Shown in pieces: positions 1 through 7,460 of a stretch of DNA of 52,399 bases. The position numbers were made by a program, and so were the translations under genes. Within the stretch, counting starts at the first letter, position 1. Every line of letters starts with the position of its first letter. The DNA comes from an uncultured Oscillospiraceae bacterium (GTDB lineage Bacteria; Bacillota; Clostridia; Oscillospirales; Oscillospiraceae). The DNA is taken from positions 1 through 52,399 of the forward strand of contig CAAGBT010000028.1 in the NCBI GenBank assembly GCA_900768135.1. The letters are read 5' to 3'. A model generated the notes under the pieces. The model searched no databases, was not told the DNA's origin, and worked only from the letters and a program-made list of their open reading frames with translations.

Positions 1-611
1 AATTCAGAGATACGCCACCCGGAATATAGCAAGATCAAAACAGTATCAACCCAAGGATCAGACTGATGTTCCCACACCGTTTTGATTTCATCGTTGGTGA
101 ACGGAAGGCGGCTGGTGGGTGGTATTGGATCGGAAGTCAGCAGTTCGGAATATCTCTTTGAAATGATGTCCAATTCAAGGGCGAACCGGTCAAGGTGGTT
201 CCATAGATTCTTGATGGCCGCTTGTGTTGAGTAGGATTTCCCACAGGTATCAATAGTTTCTTGCATTTGGAAAGCCTTGATGGTTTTATATGGCTTCCGT
301 TCAAGGGGCTTGCAGTATTTATAGGCAGAGATCATAGAAGCCCTATTGGATTCACCCAGCTTTGGAGCCTTCTTTTCTTTCCAGAGGTCAAAAAGCTGTT
401 GAAGGGTGATCTTGGCCCGGTCAACATCCCAAGGATCACGGTTGTATTCTGATAGGATCATCAAGCCTTCTTCCCGTGTGGCCGCATAGCCGATAATGTC
501 ATAGATTGGGTGGCCTTTGTCATTCCATCCCACGGTTTTCTTGATGATGAAGGGCCTACGCCGGTTCCCGGATAACCGGGCCACGGTGCCGAACCCATTA
601 GGCGCACGCAT
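1..611 (-). CDS. int: Tyrosine recombinase/integrase, C-terminus beyond window edge
   Basis: Site-specific integrase of the element; it would join and excise the island at its attachment site. About 203 residues are visible, reading leftward off the edge. The N-terminus has the basic three-strand fold (RAPNGFGTVARLSGNRRRP) seen in arm-binding domains of Tn916-type integrases. A helical SAM-like core-binding domain follows at about residues 55 to 160. The catalytic domain begins near residue 180 and includes the first catalytic arginine in LLYSGWRISE, just before the edge. The ATG at 611 is preceded by AGGTGA at a suitable distance. The missing part (HxxR and the tyrosine) would be about 150 to 200 residues. 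It is transcribed away from the replication genes, as in PICIs. Confidence 0.9.
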   Translation of the reverse strand, partial: MRAPNGFGTVARLSGNRRRPFIIKKTVGWNDKGHPIYDIIGYAATREEGLMILSEYNRDPWDVDRAKITLQQLFDLWKEKKAPKLGESNRASMISAYKYCKPLERKPYKTIKAFQMQETIDTCGKSYSTQAAIKNLWNHLDRFALELDIISKRYSELLTSDPIPPTSRLPFTNDEIKTVWEHQSDPWVDTVLILLYSGWRISE

Positions 612-716
612 ACTAAATTCACCTGACCTTTCTTGAAAATGGGTAGACTTTCAGAAGGGCAAGTGATAAAATGACCTTGTAGGGTGTCATTGTGGGCTTG
701 CCCCTTTGATATTCAC

Positions 717-757
717 AACCGCTTCGGTGTTCCAGCACCGGGGCGGTTATTTTTTTA
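717..757 (+). terminator. Hairpin with T run between int and repressor
   Basis: The arms AACCGC..CGGTG and CACCG..GCGGTT fold around a short loop and are followed by a run of seven T on the + strand. It would stop rightward transcription best. On the - strand it lies between the repressor stop and int. Confidence 0.6.
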
Positions 758-1291
758 CTTTTCGGGTTTTGGGATTTTTTCTAATTCTCGTTGGATTTCC
801 TGAACAACTAATTCTTCAGGGCGGGTTTCTTTTAACTGATCGATAAGTGCCGGTAAAAATGCCTTTGTGGTACTGACCAGCGTTTCAATGGTATCTTCAT
901 GAAGAATGAAAGAATTAGGCGGTGTTCCAATCAGGTAATAGGGTTGACACCATCCGGACGCAGAAGAAACTTCTTTGGTTTCAGCGCAACCATAGAGATC
1001 AGCAAGAATCGCTATCATACCTTGCTGAATCGTGACTTCCTTTTGAATCTCGTCCACTTTATCAGGCCCAACTTTCATATCAAACCATTCAGGCCCGAAC
1101 AGAATATATGGGGTTGTTTCCAGCGTTTCTGCAATTTTTTCAACCACATCAGTTGGAATTGCCACCAACCCTTTTTCATATTTACGGATAGAACTTTCGG
1201 TTTTCCCAATTCTTTCAGCAAGTTCCGCTTGTGTGATTTTGCAATCTTTACGCTTTTCTTTGATTTTTTTTCCGATGGCAGTCCAGTCCAC
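755..1291 (-). CDS. CI-like XRE-family repressor of the element
   Basis: Probable master repressor (Stl/CI role). Residues 5 to 65 form an XRE helix-turn-helix (IGKKIKEKRKDCKITQAELAERIG, recognition helix TESSIRKYEKG). The remaining ~110 residues are a helical C-terminal domain with no S24 peptidase motif, so control by RecA-stimulated self-cleavage is unlikely. In PICIs, derepression comes from binding of a helper-phage protein. A GTG at 1303 is in frame, but the ribosome site GAAAGGGGG sits directly against it; GTG 1291 has correct spacing and is preferred (178 aa). It is transcribed divergently from the lytic-type operon, over the operator-rich region 1318 to 1456. Which phage signal it senses cannot be read from the sequence. 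Confidence 0.82.
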   Translation of the reverse strand: MDWTAIGKKIKEKRKDCKITQAELAERIGKTESSIRKYEKGLVAIPTDVVEKIAETLETTPYILFGPEWFDMKVGPDKVDEIQKEVTIQQGMIAILADLYGCAETKEVSSASGWCQPYYLIGTPPNSFILHEDTIETLVSTTKAFLPALIDQLKETRPEELVVQEIQRELEKIPKPEK

Positions 1292-1317
1292 AGCATTGTT
1301 CACCCCCTTTCATGATT

Positions 1318-1456
1318 GATAGTAACACAAACGACAATTAAATTCAAGGTTTTCCCGAAAATATTTTTAATTCGCTTGACAACGACAATATAATTGCCTA
1401 TAATATCATTGAAAACCGACAACGGAATTGTTGGTTGCAGAACAGCCAGCGACAAC
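1318..1456 (+). promoter_or_regulatory. Divergent control region: strong rightward promoter with CGACAA operator repeats
   Basis: A near-consensus promoter is present: TTGACA at 1376-1381, a 17-base spacer and TATAAT at 1399-1404. ACGACAAT occurs at 1331 and again inside the spacer (from 1382). A near-palindrome CCGACAA...TTGTTGG occupies 1416-1434 at the start of the transcript, and CGACAAC recurs at 1450. Copies that flank and sit inside the promoter are what repressor operators look like. A further motif, GATAGTAACA, is at 1318-1327. Binding by the adjacent repressor is inferred. Confidence 0.72.
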
Positions 1457-1479
1457 AAAAAGAAAGGATGTGTCAAGCA

Positions 1480-1677
1480 TTGAAAATCAATAAGAACAAG
1501 TTAGAAGTGCTGATGGCGGCACAATGTATCACCGCTGAAAACCTCTCCAAACTGACCGGCGTTTCCCAAGTAACCATTGCCAGAATGAAGCGTGGAGTTC
1601 AGAACGCCCGCCCCGCTACCGTTGGTAAGATTGCCAAGGCCCTGAATGTTCCCGTTGAAAACCTGATTGAAAATTGA
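1480..1677 (+). CDS. Small XRE helix-turn-helix protein (Cro/Str-like)
   Basis: A 65-residue protein that is almost entirely an XRE/Cro-type helix-turn-helix: helices around LSKLTG and SQVTIARMKRG, ending NVPVENLIEN. It is the first gene of the rightward operon, so a Cro-like or early-regulator role is likely. The start chosen is TTG at 1480, preceded by GAAAGGATG with proper spacing. The upstream in-frame ATGs at 1435 and 1468 would overlap the operator or the ribosome site, and the resulting N-terminus KINKNKLEVLM is typical of this family. The ribosome site is nearly identical to the one before the next gene. Function is inferred from family and position. Confidence 0.78.
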   Translation: MKINKNKLEVLMAAQCITAENLSKLTGVSQVTIARMKRGVQNARPATVGKIAKALNVPVENLIEN

Positions 1678-1691
1678 AAGGATGTATCAAA

Positions 1692-2012
1692 ATGAAAGAA
1701 TTTACTTTGAACGCTGATTTCGGCATGACCGCTTCTGATGATGGCTTCGCCCTGTACGGAATCCACACCGGCGATATGATCATGTTTAAGGCCGCTGAAG
1801 ATTTCCCCACCAATGGTTCCCTTGTGGCCGTATCCATTGACGATGGCCCCATTACCCTGAAGCGTATCAACTTTCACGGTGCTTCCATGACCTGTTACCT
1901 TGAAGGCGGCTCTGGTAAGGTTCCCACTATCTTCATTGATGATCCCAACCGCCTGAAGATTATGGGCATGGCTGTCAGCGTGATTCACAGTCTGGTTCCT
2001 GTGACCGAATAA
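1692..2012 (+). CDS. S24/LexA-fold protein without DNA-binding domain and without the catalytic serine
   Basis: A 106-residue protein matching the C-terminal half of LexA/CI-type S24 peptidases: the GIHTGDMIMF strand, a central beta region and the TLKRI strand that would hold the catalytic lysine. In active members the motif before the GD turn reads D-S-M; here residues 16 to 19 read D-D-G-F, so the nucleophile serine is glycine (Gly18). No helix-turn-helix is fused. The ribosome site GAAAGGATG sits before ATG 1692; the earlier ATG at 1674 overlaps the upstream gene. Inferred: a non-cleaving partner that could pair with LexA/CI-type proteins or simply act structurally. The S24 assignment rests on pattern only. 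Confidence 0.6.
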   Translation: MKEFTLNADFGMTASDDGFALYGIHTGDMIMFKAAEDFPTNGSLVAVSIDDGPITLKRINFHGASMTCYLEGGSGKVPTIFIDDPNRLKIMGMAVSVIHSLVPVTE

Positions 2013-2059
2013 GGGGGCTTGACCATGAAGCAAATAAATCACGGAAGGGGTGATTATAG

Positions 2060-3970
2060 GTGCAGTTGTATAAAGGCTATGTTCCAACCAAAGACAAGAA
2101 ATGTCTGATGCCCTTCAAAAACGCTACTGCTGACGAACTTCTTTCATTTGAACAAGTCAAGAATCTTCCCGAATATGCCGGTATTTTATCGGATGAAACT
2201 ATCTTGGTGGATGTTGACGATATGGAACAATCGGTAATCCTGTTGAATATCGTGGAAAACCTGAATTTGAAATGCCGAGTTTACACCACTTCCAGAGGAA
2301 GGCACTTCCTGTTCAAGAACACCCCGGATTTAGTCAAAAGTAACCGCACAAAAGCAACATTGGCTGTGGGCCTTGAAGCTGATCTAAAAATTGGTTCCCG
2401 GAACAGCTATGAAGTTCTGAAGTACATGAATGAAGATAGGCCCATTCTGTATGATGTTCCTGAAGATGAAATTCAAGAACTTCCCAAGTGGTTGATTCCG
2501 GTAAAAACGGATATTGACTTCAAATCCCTTGGTGAAGGTGATGGGCGCAATGATGCTTTCTACCGATATATCCTTACGCTTCAAGACAATGACCTGACCA
2601 AAGAAGAAGCCCGTGAATGTATCAGGCTGATCAACCGCTATGTGCTGAAGAAGCCCCTTTCCGACAAGGAACTTGATGTGATCCTTCGGGATGAAGCATT
2701 TCAAAAGCAATCCTTCTTCAAGGGCCGATCCTTTCAACATGACCGCTTTGCCGAATATTTGAAGCGGGATTCCCATATTGCCAAAATCAATGGACGGTTG
2801 CATATCTATCAGGATGGCATTTACACCCCTTCGGCAGAAGCCATTGAAAAAGCAATGGTGACGCTGATCCCGTTTCTGAAGGATGCACAGCGGAAGGAAA
2901 CTCTGAAACAACTGAACTTAATTTGTGATACCCGGCAACCCGCTTCCCCGGAACTAATTGCTTTCAGCAACGGCCTTTACAATATCCGGGATGATTCCTT
3001 CAAAGAGTTCACCCCGGATGTGGTGATCACCAATAAAATCCCGTGGCCGTACAATCCCGCCGCATATAATGAACTTCTGGATCACACCCTTGATAAAATT
3101 GCCTGTAACCGGCCAGAAATCCGGGCATTATTGGAAGAAATGATTGGTTCAACCTTCTATCGTTCCAACACCGTTGCGGGTGGCCGTTCATTCATTCTGA
3201 CCGGTGAAGGCGCAAACGGTAAATCAACTATTTTGGTTGCCCTGAAAACCCTTTTGGGCGTTCAGAACATTGCTTCCCTTGACCTGAAGGAATTAGGTGA
3301 TAGGTTCAAAACCGCTGAACTGTTCGGCAAGCTGGCGAACATCGGTGATGATATTGGTTCGGACTATGTAGCCAATGTTGCAACATTCCGTAAATTGGTA
3401 ACAGGTGAAAGAGTTTCGGCCGAACGGAAAGGCCAAGACCCCTTTGAATTTGATAGCTTCGCAAAACTGCTTTTCAGCGCCAACGCTATTCCCCGGCTGG
3501 GCCGATCCAAAGAAAGTTTTTCCATCATGCGCCGGTTGGTGATTGTCCCTTTTGATGCAAAGTTCACTTCGGATGATCCAGACTTCAACCCAAATATCCG
3601 CTATGACCTTCAGGATCAAACAGCAATGGAATATATGATCCAGTTGGGGTTGGGTGGCCTGAAGCGAGTTCTAAAGAACAAAGACTTCACAAAATCAAAG
3701 GATGTGGAACGCACCATTGAAGAATACCGCATAGAAAGCAATCCCCTGTTGTCATTCCTTGATGAAGCTGGGGCCGATGCCGTGGTTAATGAGCCAGTGA
3801 AAGCGGTGTACTTCAAATACCGTGAATTTTGCATTACAAATCAGTTTGAACCGCTGAACAGAATTGAATTTTCAAGGCAAGTTACAAAAGCTCTGAACTT
3901 TGCAACGAAAGATAAACGGATCAACGGAGCAAAGGAAAAGATTTTCGTTGAAAAAGTCCCAGATGCCTAA
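2060..3970 (+). CDS. P4-family primase-helicase (D5/SF3)
   Basis: The replication initiator of the element, 636 residues. The N-terminal ~150 residues resemble an archaeo-eukaryotic-type primase/prim-pol domain, with the acidic motif ILVDVDD (48-54) and TTSRGRHFLF (about 76-85). A primase C-terminal helical region follows (about 180-215). The C-terminal half is a D5_N plus SF3 helicase: Walker A GEGANGKST near 383-391, Walker B region NIGDDIG near 428, and the SF3 motif LLFSANAIPR near 470. Known: phage P4 alpha and SaPI Pri/Rep prime, unwind and bind iterons at their own origin. The start is GTG 2060 after GGAAGGGGTGA. A set of iterons begins one base after the stop codon, which fits origin recognition by this protein. 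Confidence 0.92.
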   Translation: MQLYKGYVPTKDKKCLMPFKNATADELLSFEQVKNLPEYAGILSDETILVDVDDMEQSVILLNIVENLNLKCRVYTTSRGRHFLFKNTPDLVKSNRTKATLAVGLEADLKIGSRNSYEVLKYMNEDRPILYDVPEDEIQELPKWLIPVKTDIDFKSLGEGDGRNDAFYRYILTLQDNDLTKEEARECIRLINRYVLKKPLSDKELDVILRDEAFQKQSFFKGRSFQHDRFAEYLKRDSHIAKINGRLHIYQDGIYTPSAEAIEKAMVTLIPFLKDAQRKETLKQLNLICDTRQPASPELIAFSNGLYNIRDDSFKEFTPDVVITNKIPWPYNPAAYNELLDHTLDKIACNRPEIRALLEEMIGSTFYRSNTVAGGRSFILTGEGANGKSTILVALKTLLGVQNIASLDLKELGDRFKTAELFGKLANIGDDIGSDYVANVATFRKLVTGERVSAERKGQDPFEFDSFAKLLFSANAIPRLGRSKESFSIMRRLVIVPFDAKFTSDDPDFNPNIRYDLQDQTAMEYMIQLGLGGLKRVLKNKDFTKSKDVERTIEEYRIESNPLLSFLDEAGADAVVNEPVKAVYFKYREFCITNQFEPLNRIEFSRQVTKALNFATKDKRINGAKEKIFVEKVPDA

Positions 3971-4160
3971 ACATCCGGGACACATCCGGGACACATCTGG
4001 GACGGGCTGAACCCATTGGAATTAAAGGCTTTTTTGAAAGTGTCCCGGATTGTCCCGGATGAATTGAACTTCTATTTATAATTGAGAACAGCAAAAAAAA
4101 TTTTCATAGTAGTAAAAAATATATAGTATATTACCCCTATTTTCGCGGGACATCCGGGAC
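3971..4160. repeat. Iteron array and AT-rich segment: probable replication origin
   Basis: Three tandem 11-base units stand at 3971-3981, 3982-3992 and 3993-4003 (ACATCCGGGAC twice, then ACATCTGGGAC). Two copies of the reverse complement (GTCCCGGAT) lie at 4042 and 4052 with 10-base spacing. A sixth, direct copy is at 4150-4160. Between the inverted pair and the last copy, 4063-4145 is strongly AT-rich. Helical-turn spacing, opposed iteron groups and an AT-rich unwinding zone next to a primase-helicase gene are the layout of P4/SaPI origins. The array is seen directly; origin function is inferred. Confidence 0.8.
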
Positions 4161-4192
4161 AAATAAGGGAACCTAAAGAAAGGCGGATGAAC

Positions 4193-4513
4193 ATGATCGA
4201 CACAGCAAAAATGACCGGTGAAGAATTTTTGAACTGGCTCCACGGTGTAAAGAAAATTGAAAAGCTGGAATGGGTGGTTCACGGTGAAACCTTGGATGCC
4301 GATGAAGTCAGTATTTTAATCACGGCTGATGGTGAACAGCTTTCCATTCCATTTGGTCAGCCTAAATGGGTTAAATATCCAACTGACTTTCAGAAGGCGC
4401 TTATTTGTCTGATTGCCAATAAGGTAACTGGAACGGATGATTTCAATATTTACCGTGATCCGGTTCAGGCGGTAAACAGTATTCGGAAGGCCCTTGAAGA
4501 AAATCCACTATGA
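4193..4513 (+). CDS. Unrecognised 106-residue protein
   Basis: Not recognised. A small acidic protein (IDTAKMTGEEFLNWLHG...) without membrane segments or metal motifs. ATG 4193 is preferred over ATG 4187 because AAAGGCGG lies at proper distance from the former. It lies directly after the iterons and overlaps the next gene by ATGA, so the two are translationally coupled. In SaPIs this position holds small replication or interference proteins, but the sequence gives no proof of that role. Confidence 0.7.
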   Translation: MIDTAKMTGEEFLNWLHGVKKIEKLEWVVHGETLDADEVSILITADGEQLSIPFGQPKWVKYPTDFQKALICLIANKVTGTDDFNIYRDPVQAVNSIRKALEENPL

Positions 4514-4785
4514 CGAATCAACAGAAACTTCAGACCTTGCGGAACCTGACCGGCCCAAGTTTGTATTCCGTGATTATTAAGGAACTTGGCCCCGGCACAA
4601 TACATATTCCGCTTGATGATGGAATACCAGAATCACGCAATCTGAAAATCAGAGCAGAGTTCAATTCCCCGGAGTTTGAGGAAAAACCGCTGGAAGTCAT
4701 ATATAGGACTTTGGCGGAGCGGCACAACCTATCCACCCGGCAAATCAGGCGAATATTGAATAAGCACACAAGCGGTTCAAGGTAA
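4510..4785 (+). CDS. Small helix-turn-helix protein, possibly Mor-like activator
   Basis: A 91-residue protein. The C-terminal part (AERHNLSTRQIRRILNKH) reads as a helix-turn-helix, and the spacing resembles Mor/C-type phage middle-promoter activators. The N-terminal half (GPGTIHIPLDDGIPESRNLKI) would be the dimerisation part in such a protein. It overlaps the upstream stop codon by ATGA and is followed at once by a strong terminator, so it ends the early operon. Activation of the next promoter at 4880 to 4906 is a plausible inference. The family call is tentative. Confidence 0.6.
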   Translation: MTNQQKLQTLRNLTGPSLYSVIIKELGPGTIHIPLDDGIPESRNLKIRAEFNSPEFEEKPLEVIYRTLAERHNLSTRQIRRILNKHTSGSR

Positions 4786-4806
4786 CTTGGGCCGCTTGTG
4801 TTTTTT
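4766..4806 (+). terminator. Terminator of the replication operon
   Basis: Arms ACACAAGCGG and CCGCTTGTGT with an inner CAAG-GTAA-CTTG extension, followed by six T. The left arm lies within the end of the preceding gene. Confidence 0.85.
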
Positions 4807-4828
4807 GAAGTTATCTTTTCAATCAAAT

Positions 4829-4910
4829 ACTATATCTTGTGACAATTTCTGCGTATATGTCACTTTATGCACAAGATATAGTGACTTTGTAGGGCGGATA
4901 TGCTATAATT
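4829..4910 (+). promoter_or_regulatory. 13-base inverted repeat overlapping a promoter upstream of terS
   Basis: ACTATATCTTGTG (4829-4841) and its exact reverse complement (4870-4882) are separated by 28 bases. The right arm runs into a probable -35 (GTGACT, about 4881-4886), with TATAAT at 4904-4909 preceded by TGC (extended -10). The arrangement suits an operator, with DNA looping or cooperative binding, controlling the packaging and late operon. The protein that binds it is unknown; candidates are the Mor-like or HTH proteins just upstream. Confidence 0.65.
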
Positions 4911-4935
4911 TGTAGTATGGAAAGGTGGTGATTTT

Positions 4936-5367
4936 ATGAACAAGCTGACCAATCGGCAGAAGCGATTTGTTGAAGAATACTTGATTGATCTGAACGCAAG
5001 ACAGGCCGCAATTCGGGCCGGGTATAGCCCTAAGACAGCACAGGAACAGGCTTCACGGCTGTTAGCAAATGTTAAGGTTCAAACTGCTATCAGCGCATTT
5101 CTGGCGGACATTTCCAGCGCCAAAATTGCGGATATTGAAGAAGTTATGAAGTATCTAACTTCCGTTATGCGTGGGGAAGCAACGGAAGAAATTCCCCTTC
5201 TTGTTGGGAATGGTGTTCAGAAGATTACCACCAAGCACCTTTCCGCCAAGGATAGGATCAGAGCGGCGGAACTACTTGGCAAGCGTTATGGCCTGTTTTC
5301 AGAAAAATTCGGCATTGAAGGCATGGTTCCGGTTGTCATCACAGGGGATGATCAGCTTGAAGATTGA
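4936..5367 (+). CDS. terS: Phage terminase small subunit (Terminase_2 family)
   Basis: A 143-residue protein with the family signature at the N-terminus: LTNRQKRFVEEYLIDLNARQ, then AAIRAGYSPKTAQEQASRLL, a helix-turn-helix that recognises pac/cos DNA. The C-terminal part (LSAKDRIRAAELLGKRYGLF) is also typical of the family. It is preceded by GGAAAGGTGGTG. Known: TerS chooses the DNA to be packaged, and satellites encode their own TerS to redirect a helper phage's TerL and procapsid to satellite DNA. No large terminase gene follows, which is the main argument for a satellite rather than a complete prophage. Confidence 0.88.
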   Translation: MNKLTNRQKRFVEEYLIDLNARQAAIRAGYSPKTAQEQASRLLANVKVQTAISAFLADISSAKIADIEEVMKYLTSVMRGEATEEIPLLVGNGVQKITTKHLSAKDRIRAAELLGKRYGLFSEKFGIEGMVPVVITGDDQLED

Positions 5368-5492
5368 CCTTCTATTCCGACATTTCCGACACCCTAAAAA
5401 GGGGCGGTAATAACAGGTTAGTAACAAAATGGGCTTCAAGCCCTGAAATATCAGCACTTTGCATTTATTGAATTATGAAAGAAGGATGAAAT

Positions 5493-5963
5493 ATGAATGC
5501 CAATGAAAAGCAGTTTTGTGAAGCCGTAGCCAGAAAGTATTTGGAGCCTACCCCGGCCACTTACCACAGCACCCTTACTGTGATGGATGCCGCCTATGAG
5601 GTTGCAAAAGAACAGGGGGCCGTTATTCTGCCTGACGATGAAAGCCGTGCGGCATTTTTCCATACCTTTATGGATGGCCTGATGGAAAAGGCCAACACCC
5701 TGAAATACATTGATGATCTGATCAACACGATTAGGGCGGAAATGGATAACAAGGCCGCTTGCAAAAGTGAGAGCATTAGCCGCCTAAAAGGGGAAATGGT
5801 GGCTTCCATGAAGACTATTCTGGATTCCGCTTCAGCAATTCGGGCAAAAGCCCTTGAAGTTAATTGCCTGTCTGATACTTTCTTTCCACCGCTTTTCAAA
5901 AAGGACAGCTATGAATGGGATGCCCTTGCAGATGTAGCCCGACAGCTTGGCATGACGCTATGA
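5493..5963 (+). CDS. Unrecognised 156-residue helical protein
   Basis: Not recognised. Mostly charged helices, no signal peptide or membrane span. It has a good ribosome site (GAAGGATG). The gap before it (5368-5492) holds a GGGCTT/AAGCCC inverted repeat and no gene. It is the first of three genes joined by ATGA overlaps (5960 and 6229), so the three products are made together and may form one complex. Confidence 0.68.
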   Translation: MNANEKQFCEAVARKYLEPTPATYHSTLTVMDAAYEVAKEQGAVILPDDESRAAFFHTFMDGLMEKANTLKYIDDLINTIRAEMDNKAACKSESISRLKGEMVASMKTILDSASAIRAKALEVNCLSDTFFPPLFKKDSYEWDALADVARQLGMTL

Positions 5964-6232
5964 CACAAGAAACTTTAGATACCCTTGCCCGTGTTCGGGA
6001 AATGAACCGGGAAAGGTATGCCACTATTCAGACCATTCGGAACACCGATACAAGGCGGGTTGGCCGAACCATTATGCCGGTTGATGAAAGCACAAAAACT
6101 TTCCAAATCGCCCAAATAAACCGAATTTACCGGCAGAACGCCAATGGTGCCTATAATGCCTTAAACCTTGATCGGCTGGAAGCAGGGCTTCCAATGTTAG
6201 AAAATCCATTTGAGAAAGGAACCGAAAAATGA
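5960..6232 (+). CDS. Unrecognised 90-residue basic protein
   Basis: Not recognised. The start ATG 5960 overlaps the preceding stop (ATGA), and its own stop overlaps the next start in the same way. Rich in Arg and Asn (MNRERYATIQTIRNTDTRRVG), helical, without cysteines. The tight coupling on both sides argues for a real gene. Confidence 0.65.
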   Translation: MTQETLDTLARVREMNRERYATIQTIRNTDTRRVGRTIMPVDESTKTFQIAQINRIYRQNANGAYNALNLDRLEAGLPMLENPFEKGTEK

Positions 6233-6945
6233 ACACTAACTTGAAAAAGAATCTTCAGGATTTAATTGATGAATACAAGGCGAACAAAATCATCTTTTGG
6301 GCGGAGTTCAAGCAGACACTTGAGGGCTTCAACAAAGAAGAAGTAAGAAATCGTTATACACCTGTTGGCCTATCTGAAGTTGTTCAGGAAGCCAACGAGA
6401 AAATGGTTGCTGACTTGAACGCTACCTGTGTTGTTTATAACCAGAGCGCCAAGGCCCTTGTTGTGAGCGTCAAGAAAAGCATTATGCCCGCTTTGCTTGG
6501 ACAGTCGAACCACCTCGCCGATTATGCCGCCCGTGTTTCCAATGCGCTGAACTTCCTTGATCGTGAAACCGCCGAAAGCCTTACCGATGATGTGGCCTAT
6601 TCTATTCTGAAAGATTTCACCGGTGATTTTGAGCAGATGAAATTGTTCAAGCGAATTGTGGAAAGCAAGGTTGGCCCAATGGTGGTTCAGGATGGAAATA
6701 CCACATTCCCCAAAACCTTTGGTGAGTATGCCAAGGCGGATCATCTGATTCAGGTGTTTGGGGAAATTGATTCCATTGTGGAAAACATTTTTACCCACCC
6801 CAAGAACAACTATGGTGAAGGTGCTGTGGTTGCCGGGGTTTATTACTCTGCCCCTGATGATAGCTATACCGAACTTGCGAATTGGGCCACGCTTCTTGGC
6901 CTTGCCGACATTGTTGATCAGGCCGTTCCCGGCAACGATGCCTGA
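6229..6945 (+). CDS. Unrecognised 238-residue helical protein
   Basis: Not recognised. Long amphipathic helices, no cysteine pairs, no membrane span; C-terminal third more mixed. It resembles the 268-residue protein at 7461 in general make-up (a helical N-terminal half, then a compact domain with a D-rich C-terminus), but I cannot show homology by eye. Coupled to the upstream gene by ATGA. A head/tail or packaging-modifier role would fit its place after terS and before the tail gene, but that is inference. Confidence 0.68.
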   Translation: MNTNLKKNLQDLIDEYKANKIIFWAEFKQTLEGFNKEEVRNRYTPVGLSEVVQEANEKMVADLNATCVVYNQSAKALVVSVKKSIMPALLGQSNHLADYAARVSNALNFLDRETAESLTDDVAYSILKDFTGDFEQMKLFKRIVESKVGPMVVQDGNTTFPKTFGEYAKADHLIQVFGEIDSIVENIFTHPKNNYGEGAVVAGVYYSAPDDSYTELANWATLLGLADIVDQAVPGNDA

Positions 6946-6965
6946 ACCGGTTAAAAGGTGAAGCT

Positions 6966-7418
6966 ATGAGAAAATCCCCTGTCACAAGAATCTTCGTATC
7001 AGCGGCCCCGGATGGACGAATCAAGGCCAAGATTTACCGGGGCCAACGGCAAACTGAATCGCTAATGTTCAACACGGTTCATGATTTGTTTGAATGGCCT
7101 GAAATTACTGACCGAACGGAAGTAGAGTTCACAGCCAAGGGCATTGTTCCAAACACGCTGGTTCTTCCGTGTGAACCTATTTTCTATTTCTGTTCACCTG
7201 ATGAAGTCATGGATTTTATGGCGCTGACCCGTTCCGGGGATCGTCTTGGGTGGATGGAGCGATACACGGCATTGATCAAAAGTGTTCACGCTGAACAGTT
7301 CAATCTTGAAAATATGGTTGGAACCAGCATTGACCTGACTGATCTAATCAGCAATCCTAACGGCTATGATCTCCAACTGATGATTCGCCGCTATGAAGGG
7401 GATCGTCATTTCATTTGA
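6966..7418 (+). CDS. Unrecognised 150-residue protein
   Basis: Not recognised. A beta-rich N-terminal half (TRIFVSAAPDGRIKAKIYRG) and a helical C-terminus. Ribosome site AAAAGGTG is well placed. It lies 20 bases after the preceding gene in the same operon. No motif allows a functional call. Confidence 0.66.
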   Translation: MRKSPVTRIFVSAAPDGRIKAKIYRGQRQTESLMFNTVHDLFEWPEITDRTEVEFTAKGIVPNTLVLPCEPIFYFCSPDEVMDFMALTRSGDRLGWMERYTALIKSVHAEQFNLENMVGTSIDLTDLISNPNGYDLQLMIRRYEGDRHFI

Positions 7419-7460
7419 TCCCGGAAGCCACCCTTCCAATTTACTGAAAGGAAAGATAAT

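Noticed and set aside
1675..1700. ATG 1674 as start of the S24-like protein
   Set aside because: It overlaps the stop of the preceding gene without a ribosome site, whereas ATG 1692 has GAAAGGATG at proper distance.
3971..4003. Possible CRISPR-like repeats
   Set aside because: Units are 11 bases with no spacers and lie next to a replication gene; iterons explain them better. No CRISPR array was seen in the window.
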